Below are positions 1 to 13,900 of a stretch of 64,000 bases of DNA, in pieces. The stretch is from positions 51,400,571-51,464,570 of the forward strand of contig CM073891.1 in NCBI GenBank assembly GCA_037176705.1, given 5' to 3'. Both the position numbers and the translations under genes were made by a program. This DNA comes from Molossus alvarezi. Lineage: Eukaryota; Chordata; Mammalia; Chiroptera; Molossidae. The first letter of the stretch is position 1. Each line of letters opens with the position of its first letter. The notes under the pieces are model-generated. The model saw nothing but the letters and a program-made list of their open reading frames with translations, was not told where the DNA came from and did not search any database.

Positions 1-115
1 GTGCAAAAAAAAAAAAGCCCCAAAGACAAAGTGGGAAACCGGTCATTGACAAATGCTCTGACAGTCTACTTAACTAAAAACCAGGTAACACTGGAAGAAT
101 GTAAAACTTGTGTGA

Positions 116-339
116 GCCATGGCTGATGTGTCTCATTGGTTGAGCAACCTCCCATGCTCCAAAAGGTCACTGGTTTGATTTCTGGTCAAGGCACAAGTCC
201 AGGTTGCAGGTTCGATTCCTGGTCTGGGCTGTGGGCAGGAGGCAACCGATTGATGTTTCTGTCTCACATAGATGTTTTTCTCTCTCCCTCTCCCTTCTTC
301 TCTCTTTCTAAAAACAATAAAAATATATTAAAACAAAAC
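116..339 (+). mobile_element. Ves-like SINE, short form
   Basis: A tRNA-derived SINE of the bat Ves type. It has a degenerate A box near 133 and a B-box-like 'ggttcgattcc' near 209, then a pyrimidine-rich stretch and an A-rich tail with 'caataaaa'. Imperfect flanking repeats (about 103-115 and 340-351, sharing 'tgtgtga') look like decayed TSDs. Divergence from the younger copies suggests an old insertion. Confidence 0.8.
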
Positions 340-950
340 AAATCTGTGTGACACCCACATATATATGAATGAGTGCGGCCATACCAAGAAACCTTCAAAT
401 CATCCCAACTCTCTACTGGAATCACTTAAAGCCACACACTAAAGGCCTAGCAGTAGTTTCTCTAAGAAAAGAACATATTTACCTCAGTAACTACTCTCCT
501 TAAGAAAGTGTCATTTTTCAACAAATGAGGCAAATAAAAAGACAAAATAAATAAATAAACAAAAAGGCAAGGTAATCATGAGACCAGATGTGTGTGTATA
601 TACGACAGAAAACTTTAAAAAATAATAATAAATAAATAAAAATGAGTAATATGTTAGATTCTAATGGGAAAGATAGATAATATATAATACTAGAGAGATA
701 ATTTATCAGAGTGATGGGCACTATGAGAAAAGATTCAAATGGAAATACTAGAAATTAAAAACACAGTGATATAAAAAACAATAATGAAAAAAATAATGCC
801 TCCAATACATTCCTTGCTAGACTTGACATAGCTAAAGAAAGTGTCACTAAAATCACCCAAAATAAAGCACAAATAAAAAAATAGAATACAAAAGAAAAGA
901 AATAAAATAGCAAAATGAAACAGAAGAGTGTTCCCCAAAACTGTAAGAAC
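340..950. other. AT-rich stretch, no gene
   Basis: No gene is seen. The composition resembles the degraded L1M that follows, so this may be its eroded 5' portion, but I cannot align it reliably. Confidence 0.4.
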
Positions 951-1711
951 ATATCAGTTTTTCATATGCATAATTGAAATTCAAGAAGATAAAATAAAGC
1001 AGATGAAACAATTTTAAGAAGCAATACCCATGGATTTTCCAAAATTAATGAAACCAAAACACAAACCTGTGCAAAGGAAAGAATGCCAGGGAACATGAAG
1101 TAGAATAAGGTAAAACACACACACACAGCATATCTTGTTATATTCAAACTGCGGAAAGTAATATCAGTCATATTTTAAAATTGTGATTGAAGCCAGAAGA
1201 GAAGCACATATTGCACATAGAAACAAGGGTGGGAAAGACAAGCAAGAACATAGTAAAGCAGCATATGAAGTGCTGAAAAGAAAGGGGAAAAGGAAAGCCA
1301 GAATACTATACCCAATAAAAAGTCCTTCTGAAAAGGATAAAGATTTTCTGAAGCTAACAAAAACACCCAAAGACCTATGTTGCTTTATATTTAATCTAAA
1401 AATCAATTATAAATGGTTTCCAGGCAGAAAAAACATACTAAGAAATTTCATCTACCCAAGGACTGCGGAGGATTAGACATGGAATAAATGAAGAAAGAAA
1501 TTAATGTATTTTCTCTCAAAAAATATTCTAAAATATAACTATGTATTACCATAAAACAAATATGGTATTAATGTATTATGTCTTAATAGTGTATGCAAAA
1601 TATATTCACATGGCAACATTATATACACAGTTGAAGAGATATGGAGTTGCCAAGCCTTTAAATTAAACATGAAGAGGTATAATGTTATTTGGAAGATGAA
1701 TCTGAGCAATT

Positions 1712-1771
1712 AATATATATATGTGTGTGTATATATGTGTGTGTATGTATGTGTGTGTGTGTGTGTGTATC
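1712..1771. repeat. (TA)n/(TG)n microsatellite
   Basis: Alternating TA and TG dinucleotides with interspersed GTAT units, about 60 bp, inside the decayed L1M. Confidence 0.9.
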
Positions 1772-2403
1772 AAAGAAACCACCTCCTTCCAGTGTTTTTA
1801 AAAATATAAATAATAAATGAGATAACCTGGAATCACAAAAATACCAACAAAAGAGAATGCAGAAAAAAAAGAGAAACAAAGCACAAATTTAAAACAGAAG
1901 TAATCACTTAAATATTAATGTTATAAACATACAAGTTCAAGAACAGAGTTTGCCAAATCAGAGATTAAAACAAAATAATGCAAACCTTATTATATAGGTT
2001 GTCTATAATAAACCCACCTTAAATATTAGCATAGTACCATAGTACACACTAACTAAATGAAATAGAGAGAGATAAGATTAAAAGTAAAAGCATGGATAAA
2101 GTTATATTATGCAAACAAATAAAAATAAAACGGGAATAGATATGTTAATATCAGATGCTATAAACATCAAAACAAGGAATATTAGCAGCCATAAGGAAGG
2201 ATACTATATAATGATAAAGAGGTCAATAAATTCTTAAAGAGGATAAAATTTTAAATGTTTATGGAGCTACATGAGCCAAAAACAAAGTACAGAACTGAAA
2301 AAAGAAGCAATCCATAGTAATACGTGGACTCACCAATATTTCTCTTTCATATTGATAGAATAAACAGGAAGAAAATCACTTAGGATAAGCATGTCCTAAA
2401 TAG

Positions 2404-2440
2404 CACCATCAAACACATCAAACACATCAAACACATCATC
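2404..2440. repeat. 9-bp minisatellite, about 3.5 units
   Basis: The unit 'atcaaacac' is repeated nearly perfectly three to four times within old L1 sequence. It is a local slippage product with no flanking features. Confidence 0.8.
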
Positions 2441-2844
2441 CTAATTAATATTTAAAGAACATGTCACTGAACAATATCAAAATACACATACTTTTCAAAA
2501 ATATTTATCATGATAGAGCCTATTGTGGGACACAATACAAACCTTATAACAAATTTAAAGAAATCTTATGCTCTTGGAACATAATTAATTAAACTAAAAT
2601 CAGTAACAAATTATCTAGAAAAATTTCTAAGTGTTTAGAAATTAAAAGCCATTTCTCAATAAAGCATGGAGCAAAAAAGAACTTTTTGACTAGAATTTAA
2701 AGTTGTTTTGAACTGAATAAAATTTAAAATGCAACAGATCAAATTGTGTGGTATAGTGTCAAAGCATTGCTTAGGAGAAAGTTTCTAACACAAAATGCTT
2801 ATATTAAAAAAGAATGACCTCTAAAACAATCGATTACATAGAAG

Positions 2845-3937
2845 AAAGCATATGGACCTTGGTCATAGAAAACATTTCATGGACTTGACCCCAAAGGCAA
2901 GGGAAGTAAAGGCAAACATAAATGAATGGGATTATATCAAACTAAAAAGCTCTGCACAGATAAAGAAACCACCAACAAAACAAAAAAGCAACCAACTAAA
3001 TGGGAAATGATATTTGCAAACAATAGCTCTCACAAGGGGTTAAACAAAAATATATACAGAACTCATACAACTCAGCACCAAACAAGCCAATTAAAATATG
3101 AGCAGAAGACTTGAACAGAAATCTCTCCCAAGAAGACATACAAATGGTTAATAGATATATGAAAAGATGCTGAACTTCACTAGCTATTAGGGAAATGCAA
3201 ATTAAAATTTCAATGAGATACCATCTCACAACTGTTAGAATGGCTATATCAACAAGATAAGATATAAGAAGTGTTGGAGAGGTTGTGGAGAGGTCATTCA
3301 CTGCTGGTTGTACTGTAAACTGGTACAGCCACTATGGAAAACAGTAGGTTAGTTCCTCAAAAAATTAAAAATAGAGTTACCATATGACCCAGCAATCCCT
3401 CTTCTGGATATCTACCAAAAAAAAAAAAAAAAAACTTTAAAATTTGTATTTGCAAAGATATATGCACCTGTGTTCATTGCATCATTCACAGTGGCCAAGA
3501 CATGGAGACAACCAAAGTGCCTTTTGATAAAGGATTGGATATAGAAGATATGGTACATATATACTATGGGGCACTACTCAGCCATAAGAAAATATGTAAT
3601 GCTTCCATTTGTGACAACATGAATGGATCTTGAGAATGTTATGCTAAGTGAAATAAATCAGTAAGGAAAAGCTAAGAACCAAATGATATCACTCATATGT
3701 GGGATATAAAATTGAAACTCATTTATACAGACAACAGCATGATAGCAGAGTGAAAGGGTGGGGCCGTAGTAAATGTTAAAGGGAACCAAATAAATGGTGA
3801 CAGAAGACAATTTGACTTTGGGTGGTGGGCACACAATGCAACATACAGATTATGTATTTTAGACATGTACATTTGTAACCTATATGACCTTATTAACCAA
3901 TGTCACCCTAATAAAGTTAATTAAAAAAAAGAAAAGA
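2845..3937 (+). mobile_element. 5'-truncated L1 3' end (L1MA-like) inside the old L1M
   Basis: This carries the C-terminal part of L1 ORF2 (the 'gggattatatcaaactaaaaag' region at about 2927, given here only as a landmark) and a 3'UTR ending in 'aataaagttaattaaaaa'. The enclosing older L1M resumes at about 3940 at nearly the L1 coordinate where it stopped, so this is a nested insertion. An A18 tract lies at about 3417-3434. All frames are broken; the longest remnant is 62 codons (2926-3114). Confidence 0.85.
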
Positions 3938-6700
3938 AGGAAATGACTTACATAATTGATCTAATTTTCCATCATAGGAAAGTAGAGCATGAACAGCAAA
4001 TATGACAAAGCAGACAGAAGAAAAGTAATAATAAAGCTTAGAACAAAAGGCAATGTGGTAAAAACACTAGAGAAAGCAATGAATGCAAAGGTTTTTCAAA
4101 GTTGTTGGAAAAGATTAATGAAATTGGTAAAGCTGTAGACTGGCTAAGAGAGAAAACAGAATTTACTAATGTTGGGAATGAAAGTGAGGACATTATGAGG
4201 GATCCCACAAACATTTAAAGGAAAATAAGAAAATCTTGCAAGTCTATGCTCATAAATTCAGAAACTTAGATGAATGAACCATTCCTTAAAATACAAAGAC
4301 TAATAAAATTAGCACAAAAATAAATAACTTCAGTAGTTCTGTATCTGTAAGAAAATTAAATGTATTGTTAAAAATCTTACAAGGAAAGAAAACTCAAGGC
4401 CCAGATGATTTCACTGATTAATTCTATCAAATATTTAGGGAAGAAATAACACCAATCATGCACAATTCCTTCCAGAAAGAAAAAGAAGGAACACTTCCAA
4501 ACACACTTTCTGAGGCCACTAATACTTTAATACCAAAGTCAGAAAAAGACTTTGCAAGAAAACTACAGACATATTATTATGAACATATATACAAAAATCC
4601 TGGAAAAAAAAAAAAAAAGAATCCAGCAATATATAAAAAGGATTAAACATCATGGCAAAATGGATCTAATCCCAAGAATACAAGGTTAATTCAATATTTG
4701 AAAAGTAAACAGTATCATTCACCATATGGACAGACTAAAGTAGAAAAATATAAATATCTCATATATGCAAAGAAAAGAATTAATAAAATAAATACCCTTG
4801 GCAAACTAGGAATGAAATGGAACTTTCTTAATACAGGACATCTACAAAACAGCAGCAACAAGGACATTCTATATCTTACAGCATGCTTAATTTTGAGAAA
4901 CTGAATCATTTACTATTAAGGTCAGTAAAAATGCAAAAAAAACCCAAAAAACAAAAAAAAACCACTCACACCACTCTTGATCAACTTTGTTTTGGAAGCC
5001 TTAGTTAGTGCAGTGACGCAAGATACACAAATAAAAGCCTTACTGAATAGAGGGGAAAAACAAATTTTTCTACTCTCAGCATGGTTGGCTATGTAAAAAA
5101 TCCCCCAAAATCTACCTAAAAGCTGCCAGAACTAATAAGTGTGTTTGGCAATGTCATGGGATAATGGTCAAAACAGAAAAGTCAATAGTATCTCTATACA
5201 CCAGCAAAGAACAACTGGAGTTTGAATAAATAACAAACAGACCAAAAGATCCCAAATATAATCGCATCAACAAAATAAACGCTTAAGTATATTTTTTTAA
5301 ATAAATGAATTATATGCTAGAACCTAGAAAACAATGATGAAGTAAATCAAAGAAAAGTTTAAAATGAAGAGGTATACATAGCAAGATATGAATTTCAAGC
5401 TTCAATGCGGTTAACCTGTCAATTCTTTGTAATTTACTGTATAGATTCAGTGAAATTCCAATCAAAATTATTGAAAAGTTGTTTTTAATTGTCAATAAAA
5501 ATTATTTAAAATGTATATGGAAAGGCAAGTAAAGTAGAATACACAAATAATTCTGAAAAAAGAAAAGCACCCTACCCACTGAAGTTAATATAAGGCTATG
5601 GTCATCAATACAGTGTGTTAGTAAAAGATTTTAGACAAAAAGATTATGAAACACAATATAAAGCCCAAACATACCTATATAAATACAGCTAACTGATTTT
5701 AATAGTGAAAAGGCAATTCAATGAAAAAAGCATACTTTTTAATCAAATGATGCTGGAAAAATTGGGCATTCATAGCTCAAAAACTAAAACAAAAGTTATT
5801 TAACCCTTTGATTTTATGCAAAAATCGACTCAGAGCATATCATATATCTAAATATAAGATAAAACCATATAACTTATATAAGAAAATATAGGACAAAATT
5901 TGAATGACCTTGGGTTTAACACAGAGGTTTTAGATATGACACCAAAGACATGCCAAAAGGTTTATTAAAGTTGACAAATTTCTTCTTAGTATTTACCGAA
6001 AAGAGTTAAAAACTGATGTCCACACCAGACACCTGCACACAGATGTTTATTGCATCTTTATATAACCGCCCAAACTTAGAAGCAATCAAAATGTGCTTCA
6101 GCATGTGAATGAATAAACAAACTGTGGTACATCCAGATAATGGAACATTATTCAACACTAAAGAGAAATGAGCCAGGACAAGACAAGGAGGGACCTTACC
6201 AGCATATTACAAAGTGGAAGAAGCCAATCTAAAAAGGCTACATGCCAAATGATTCCAACTATATTACATTCTAGAAAAGGTAAAACTATAGAGACAGCAA
6301 AATAATCAGCAGCTACTAGGCATTTTAGGGGTGGAGGAATCAATAAGTGGAGCACATACATTTTTTTAAGGCAGTGAAAATACCTGAATGGTACCATAAT
6401 AATAGATACATACCGTTATACTTTTGTCCAAATTCATAGAATGTACAGTGGTAAGAATGAATGAACCTTAATGTAAACTGTAAACTCTGGGTGATTATGA
6501 TATATCAATGCAGGTTCATCAGTTGCTACAAATGTACCACTTGGTTGTGGATTTTTATATTTTTAATAGACAAATTTAACTCTGTAATTCTTTAATTTGC
6601 TTTACAAAATTCTCTCTCTCTTTTTTTTTTTTATTCAGAAAACCTACTTTAAGTTAATTGATTTTCTCTTTTTTGTTTTCATTTTTTATGTCATGGACTT

Positions 6701-8532
6701 TTTTTTTTTACTAAATTTTTATTTTTGACATTATTACAGACATCCTTATTTTTCACATGTTTGCCCACCTCTACCCAGCCCATGCTCTCCTTCCCTCTGG
6801 CCATAACCACATTATTGTCTATGTCAATGTGTCATGCATACATGTTTTTTGGCTGATAAATTTATCTTCTTTCACCCAGTCCCCCTTCTCCCCTACCTGC
6901 TGACAGCTGTCAGTATCTTCCATATATTTATGCCTCTGTTTCTATTTTGTTAATCAGCTTTTTTTCACAGATTCCACATATAAATAAAATCAGATGGTAC
7001 TTGTCTTTCTCTGAATGGCTTATTTCACTTAGAATAATACTTCCCAGATCCATTCAGGCTGTCATAAAAGGTAACATTTTCTTTATAATTATGGTTGAGT
7101 AGTGTTCCGTTGTGTAAATGTACCACAGTTGTTTTTCCAGTCATCTACATATAGGCACTTGGGCTGCTTCCAAATCTTGGCTATTATAAAGAATACTGCA
7201 ATGAATGGAGGGATGAAAATATTATTTTGAATTAGTGCTTCAGAATACTTAGAATATATTTCCAGAAGTGGAATCATTGATATAGAAGGCAGTGTCATTT
7301 TTAATTTTTGTGTAAACTCCATACTGTTTTCCACAGTGACTACACCAGTCTGCATTCCCACCAACAGTTCACATCCTAGCCACTGCTTGCTGTTTGTTGA
7401 TTTATTGGTGATAGCAATTCTGGCAGGTGTGAGTTCATATTGTGGTTTTAGTTTACATCTCTGATTATTAGTGACATTGAGAATTTTTTATGTCAATTTT
7501 CCATCTGTATATCCTCTTTGGAGATGTGTCTCTCCAGGTTCTTTGCCTATTTTTTAATTGAATTGTTTGTCTTCTTGGTGTTGAGTTATATAATTTCTTT
7601 TTATATTTTGGAAATTAATGCCTTAGCAGATGTATTATTGCCAAATATATTCTCCCATACAGTGGGTTCCCTTTTCATTTTGTTGATGGTTTATTTTGCT
7701 GTGCAACAGTGTTTTAATTTGATGTAGTCCCACCTGTGGTTTATTATTATTATTATTATTATTATTATCATTTGTTTGTTAATTTCTTTGTTTGTTTTTT
7801 TTCCCATGCCCTAGGAGATATATTGGCAAAAATTTTGGCCATGCAAGACATGTCTGAGATTGTACTGCCTACAAAGTTTTTTTGTTTTTGTTTTTGTTTT
7901 TTTTTTATAAGATTGTGTATGGTTTTGTGACTTAATTTAAGCCTTTATTCCATTTTGAGTTCACTCTTACATAAGGAATAAGTTGGTGGTTTAGTTTCAT
8001 TTTTTTGCATGTACCGTCCAATCTGTTCAATGCTATTTATCGAAGAGACTGTCTTTACTCCATTGTATGCTCTTGTCTCCTGTGTCAAATATTAATTGAC
8101 CATAAAGGTATGATTGTATTTCAGGGCTCTCTGTTCTGTTCCTTTGATCTATCTGCCTGTTCTTTTGCCAGTACCAGGCTATTTTGATTACAATGACCTT
8201 GTAGTACAGTTTGATATCATGTATTGTGATATAGCCAAATTTGTTCTTCTTTCTCAAGATTGCTGAAGCTATTCAGGTTCTTTTTTTGGTCCCATATAAA
8301 TTTTTGGAATACTTGTTTTAGATCTGTGAAATATGCTATTGGTATTTTAATAGTAATTGCAATGAATTTATGTATTGTTTTGAGTAGTATGGACATTTTA
8401 AGAATATTAATTATTCCAATCCATGAACATGGTATATTTTTCCACTTACTTGTATCTTCGTCAGGTTCTTTCTTCAAGGTATTTTGGTTTTCTGAGTATG
8501 GATGTTTTACCTCCTTGGTTAATTTTATTTCC
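6701..8532 (-). mobile_element. Minus-strand L1, 3' half, segment 1 (split)
   Basis: On the minus strand this reads as L1 ORF2 C-terminal half followed by the 3'UTR. The poly(A) tail appears as the T-run at 6701-6711, the 3'UTR lies at about 6712-7010 and ORF2-derived sequence continues to 8532. The sequence stops in the RT region and resumes at 14869 at the matching L1 coordinate, so a plus-strand L1 inserted into it. Reading frames are broken. Confidence 0.88.
7741..7770. repeat. (TTA)n microsatellite
   Basis: About nine to ten TTA units in the minus-strand L1 ORF2 remnant. Confidence 0.9.
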
Positions 8533-9601
8533 AGATGAGGAGGAAAAAAATAGCAGCAGAGTGAATGAAAACTACACAGACCATCTCTCAGAACAAAACT
8601 GGAATTACAACTAAAATAAAGATAAATCACAAGGGAAAACCAACTAAAAAGCAGCTTGAGAGAACACTTATAACCAGGGACAGAAAGAGAACAACAAATT
8701 GAGCTGGTTAGAAACTGCAGAGGCATGAGAGGCTGGGTTGGTAGCCCATGGACAGCAGCTGAGGGCTGTTTTAACTGTCAGCAGCTCCCTCTGAGAGGTT
8801 GGGAGTCAAAACCCCAAGCTGGCTCCATAGCACAGAGTGGCAGCTCCCCAGCACAGAGAGGTTCTCCCCAGCACAAAGCAGTGCCTCCCCAGCACACAGT
8901 AGCAGGATAAGGAAAGTTGCCTACATAATACCTGACTGAGACACCAGGGCTGAGGCTTTGTCCGGCAAGGAGAGGTGCAGGAAAAATGGCATCTCCATAA
9001 AGGGTCAAAGCACAAAATCAGCTACAGCCCCTCACCTTGGGTTTCAGCAGGGGGAGGGCAGAATGGACTGAAACAGTGTAAAGAGAGTCAGGGGTTCATG
9101 AAACAAGGAAGAGAGCTGAGAATGAGGACACCAGGAGTTTTATGCTAAATCACTCCCTCAGAGGACAGTAGTCATCTCAATCACAGAGCCCCAAGGAGAA
9201 GCAATGAGACCTCCCTCAGGAATTCAACACCAACAAACTGGGCCAGAGAAAAGCAAATTGTGGTTTATTAATAGAGAGACTACCAGCAAGCAAAGAGGAG
9301 AAAAAAAAAAAAGACACCAGAAATTTTCTTATTCTATATACTTGAGGGATTTTTCATTCAGCTGAGGGCCACAGCCTGTGGCTATTCAAGTAATTGAGGC
9401 TAATAGCCTGCAGGCAAAAGCTAGAGGATAACAGTACCTTTGCTTGACCTAAAAATTTACCAGGAAAGTAAGACTTGACAGTGGTGTTTAATGTGGGTCC
9501 TCCCATATTAATCTAAACCTAGCAGAAGGAGCTACAATCAGCAGAACATCAATACCTCTAAGGCAACTTTGGCAGGCTACAAAATCCACTGAGACAGGCA
9601 A
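8533..9601 (+). promoter_or_regulatory. L1 5'UTR, type 2
   Basis: The sequence parallels the 5'UTR at 59202-60021 and, by family knowledge, would hold the internal RNA polymerase II promoter. CpGs present in the younger copy are largely decayed here; for example the 'atggcggcgg' start motif has become 'atagcagcag'. At 8823-8905 a short tandem array of roughly 20-bp units rich in 'ccccagcaca' repeats about four times. Confidence 0.75.
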
Positions 9602-10490
9602 ATGGTGAATCAAAGGAACAAATCCCAAATGAAAAAAACCAGAAAATTCTACAAAAGGAGAGATAAATGAAATGGCCTTAAGCAACATATCACAGGCAGA
9701 GCTCAGAGTAATGAAAATGAGAAAGTTCAAAGTATAAGTAAAGATATAGAAACAATGAAAAACAACCAACCGGAAATAAAAAAAACCACCAAGCAGAAAT
9801 GAAGAATGACATAGCAGAAATAAAAAACAAATTAAAGGAATAACAAGCAGAGTAGAGGAGGCCGAGAGTTGGATCAGTGAATTAGAAGGCAGGATAGAAA
9901 AAATTTACCCAGTAGAGAACCAAGAAGATAAAACAATAAAAAAACAGCAAGCCAGCTTAAGAAAACTGTGGGACATCATTAAATGTAACAACATTTGCAC
10001 CATAGAAGTTCCAGAAGGAGAAGAAACTGAGCAAGGGTTAGAGAATATATTTGAACAAATAGTGACAGAAAGCTTCCCTAAGTTTGTGAAGAAAAGAAAC
10101 ATACAAGTTCAAGAACCCCAGAGAGCCCCAAGTAGGAAGAACCCAAACAGGCCCACACCGAGACACATAAAAATTAAAATGCCAAAAATTAAAGACAAAG
10201 AGAATTCTACAAGCAGCAAAAATTAAGCAAAAGGTTACCAACAAAAGAAGCCTATAAGGCTATCAGCTGACTTCTCACAGAAACCCTACAGGCCAGAAGG
10301 GAATGGCATAAGTAATCAAGGTAATGAAAAACAAGAATCTGACTCCAAGACTACCCTATCCAGCAAGGCTATCATTCAAAAGAGAAGGTGTAATAAAGAA
10401 CTTCTCAGACCAAAAAAGGTAAGGTATTATACTAGCACCAAACCAGCACTGCAAGAAATGTTAAAAGGCCTGTGTAATAAGCAGAAGAAA
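9602..10490 (+). pseudogene. L1 ORF1 remnant
   Basis: This is a degenerate copy of the L1 RNA-binding ORF1 protein. The start codon context at 9602 ('atggtgaatcaaagg') and the end, near the 'atgttaaaagg' signature at about 10458, align with the intact ORF1 at 60022-60903. Coiled-coil, RRM and C-terminal regions can be followed in the DNA, but stops and indels break every frame. An intact copy would bind L1 RNA as a trimer; this one cannot encode a protein. Confidence 0.85.
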
Positions 10491-10641
10491 TAGAAAGAGA
10501 AACATAATAAGGATTAACAAAAGTGACCATAAATAAGTACATATCAATAATAATATTAAATGTAAATTGATTACACAGAGAGTAGCTAAATGGATAAGAA
10601 TGCATGATTTATATATAGTTGTTTACAAGAGACATATCTCA

Positions 10642-10966
10642 TGCCCTGGCTGGTTTGGCTCGGCGATTAGAGTGTCGACCTGTGGTCCAGAGAGACCCGG
10701 GTTCAGTTCCCGCTGGGGGCAAGTACCTCGACTGTAGTTTGTCCCCAGCCCTGGTTGGGTCGTGCGGGTGGCAACAACTTGATGTGTCCCTCTCACATCG
10801 ATGTTTCTCTCTCTCTTCTTCTCTCTCCCTCCTACTCTATCTGAACAAAAAGTGGAAAGGTGTCCTCAGGTGAGGATGGAAAAGAAGAAGAAGAAGAAGA
10901 AGAAGAAGAAGAAGAAGAAGAAGAAGAAGAAGAAGAAGAAGAAGAAGAAGAAGAAGAAGAAGAGGG
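10642..10966 (+). mobile_element. Ves-like SINE, long form, with (GAA)n tail
   Basis: A tRNA-like head has an A box ('tggctcggcgatt', near 10652) and a B-box-like 'ggttcagttcc' near 10699, followed by a pyrimidine-rich body. An 11-bp direct repeat 'gacatatctca' at 10631-10641 and 10967-10977 is a perfect TSD. The usual A tail has become a long GAA array. Confidence 0.93.
10882..10963 (+). repeat. (GAA)n triplet array, about 27 units
   Basis: An essentially uninterrupted GAA/AAG run forms the SINE tail. It generates artefactual poly-Glu, poly-Lys and, on the other strand, poly-Ser reading frames. Polypurine GAA arrays of this length can form triplex structures and are prone to length change. 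Confidence 0.95.
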
Positions 10967-13900
10967 GACATATCTCACAACAAAAGACTCACATAAGTTG
11001 AAAGTGAAGGGACGGAAAATTTTTTCAAGCAAATGGAAACAAAAAAAGGGGGGGGGGTAGCAATATGCACATTCAATAAAATAGACTTTAAAATGAAGGC
11101 TACAACTAGAGACAAAAACCACTACATAATATTGAAAGGATCTATCCAACAGAAGGATATAACTTTGGTAAACATATATGCACTCAATATTGGAGAACCA
11201 AAATACATTTAAAATTTCTGAAGGACTTCAAAGGAGAAATTGACAGCAATACAATCATAGCAGGGGACTTCAACACCATGCTGACATCATTGGATAGATT
11301 CTCTAGACAAAAATAAATAAATAAATAACAAAGAAACAGAGACTCTAAATGATGCACTAGATTAAATGGATTTAACAGATACCTACAGAGAATTACATCC
11401 TAAAACTGCAGAATTCACATTTTTCTCAAGTGCACATGAAGCATTCTCAAAGGTAGACCACATGTTAGGGTATAAACTAAGACTCTACAAATGCAAGAAG
11501 GTTGAAATCAAGCATATTCTGATATCACAAGAGCATGAGACTAGAGACCAATTACAATAAAAACACTCAAACATATGGAGACTCAATAGCATGTTATTAA
11601 ACAATGAATGGGTTACTAAGGAGATCAATGAAGAAATTAAAAACTTCCTGAAAACCAATGAAAATGAACATACAGCAACACAAAATCTATGAGGTTTAGG
11701 AAAAGCAGTCCTGAGAGGGAAGTTCATAGCACTACAGGAAAAGTTACTAATTGACTATCTAACCCTACAACTTAAAGAACTAGAAAGTAAACAAAAGGAA
11801 AAACCCAGAGCAAATAGAAAAAAAGAAACAGTAAAAGTCAAAACAGAAATAAACAACATAGAGACTAAAAAAACAGCTCAAAACACCAATGAAACCAAGA
11901 ACTGGTTCTTTGAAAAGATAAAGAAGGTTGATGGACCCATAGCCAGACTACCAAGAAACAAAGAGAGAGAAACCAAATAAAATAAAAAACAGAAGAGAAG
12001 AAGTAATATCTCACACCACAAATATACAAAGGATCATTAACAAATACTATTAACAATTATAAACCAACAAATTGAATAATCTAAGTCAAATGGACACATT
12101 TCTAGAATCACACAGTCTCCCAAAACAGAACTGGGAAAAGATAGAAAACTCAAACAGACCTATAACAACTAAGACAGTTGAAGAGTAATAAAGAAACTTC
12201 CAGTAAACAAAAACCAGGGCCTAGATGGCTTCAGAGCAGAGTTTTACCAAACATTCAAAGAAGGTCTAATACCCATGCTCCTCAAACTATTCCAAAAAAT
12301 CCAAGAAGACAGAACACTTCCAAACTCATTTTATGAGGCCAGCATAATCCTAATTTCAAAACCAGATAAAGACATGACAAAAAAAAGAAAACTACAGGCC
12401 AATATCCCTGATGAACACAAATCCCAAAATTCTTAACAAATATTAGCAAATAAGATCCAGCAATACATTAAAAAAGTATTCACCATGACCGAGTGGGATT
12501 CATCCCAGGTATGCAAGGATAGTACAATATTCGCAAATCAATAAATGTGATACACCACATAAACAAAATGTAAGAAAAACTGTATGATCATATCATTAGA
12601 TGCTGGAAACACATTCAACAAAATCCAACACCCATATCTGATAAAAATGCTCAGCAATGTGAGAAGAGAAAGATCATATCTTGACATAAGAAAGGCCATA
12701 TATAGAAAACCTACAACCAACATCATACTCAATGAGCAAAAACCAAAAACATTTCCCTTAAGAACAAGAACAAGACAGGGTTGTCCACTTTCACCACTCT
12801 TATTTAATATAGTACTGAAAGTCTTAGCCACAGCAATTAGACAGGAAGAAAAAATAAAGGAGATACAAATTGGAAAGGAGGAAGTGAAACTGTCATTATT
12901 TGCAGATGACATAATATAGTACATAGAAAACCCTAAAGACTATTAAAAATCTACTAGATTTAATAAATGGATTTTGCAAAGTAGCAGGACACAAAATTAA
13001 CATCAAGATATCAGCGGCATTCTTATACACCAACAATGAATTCACAGAAAGAAAAACTAAAAGAACAATCCCACTTACCATTGTGGCAAAAAATTTAAGA
13101 TACGTAGGAATAAACTTAACCAAAGAAGTAAAGAACCTGTTCACAGAAAAGTACAGGACATTGAAAAAAAATAGAGGAAGATATAAAAAAGTGGAAGCAC
13201 ATACCTTGTTCATGGATTGGAACAATTAACATCATTAAGATGTACATACTATCCAAAGCAATTTATAGATTCAATGCAATCCCCATCAAAATGCCAACAA
13301 CATATTTCACAGAACTACAACAAATACTCCAAAAGTTTATATGGAACCAAAAAAGAGTCCAAATAGCCACAGCAATCTTGAAAAGGAAGAACAAAATAGG
13401 AAGAATCACAATACCAGATATCAGGTTATACTACAAAGCACTTCAATCAAAACAGCCTGGTACTAGCATAAGAACAGGCATATAGATCAATGGAACAGAA
13501 CAAAGAACCCAGAAATTGACCCAAGGCAATATGCTCAATTAATATTTGACACAGATGGCAAGAGCATACAGTGGAGTAAAGACAGCCTCTTCAATAAATG
13601 GTATTGGGAAAATTGGACAGCTACATGCAAAAAAAAAAAAAAAAAGAAGAAGAAGATAGACTACCAGTGTACCACATTCACAAGAATAAATTCAAAATGA
13701 ATAAGAGACTTAAATGTGACTTGTGGATCCATAAAAGTCCAGAAGAAAATGTAGGCAACAATATTTCAGACACCATACACAACAGAATTTTCACTGATAC
13801 TAAGATAAGCGAAACAAAGAAAAAAATTAAGAAATGGGATTAGATCAAACTAAAAAGCTTTTGCACAACAAAAGAAACAAATATCAAAATGTAAAGGGAC

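Larger units (their letters stand above)
951..6605 (+). mobile_element. Ancient L1M-type LINE, heavily decayed
   Basis: Successive stretches follow the order of an L1: ORF1 C-terminal-like sequence at about 1000-1480, endonuclease-like sequence at about 2060-2680, a reverse-transcriptase linker and fingers at about 3960-4560, RT and downstream parts at about 4640-5520, C-terminal ORF2 at about 5560-5960, and a 3'UTR of L1M4/M5 character at about 6020-6600. No reading frame survives. A younger L1 3' end interrupts it at 2845-3937, and about 6000 joins non-adjacent L1 segments, which indicates an internal deletion. The age class is inferred from divergence; the exact subfamily is not determined. 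Confidence 0.8.

Noticed and set aside
2404..2440. Short regularly repeated unit that might suggest a CRISPR array
   Set aside because: The 9-bp units are directly adjacent without spacers and lie in mammalian L1 sequence.
8217..8726. 169-codon minus-strand frame
   Set aside because: It crosses from a minus-strand L1 ORF2 remnant into the antisense of a plus-strand L1 5'UTR, so it is a fortuitous fusion.
10832..11149. Reading frames with long poly-Ser, poly-Glu or poly-Lys runs
   Set aside because: They are the (GAA)n tail of a SINE read in different frames and run into L1 ORF2 remnants; there is no independent gene evidence.
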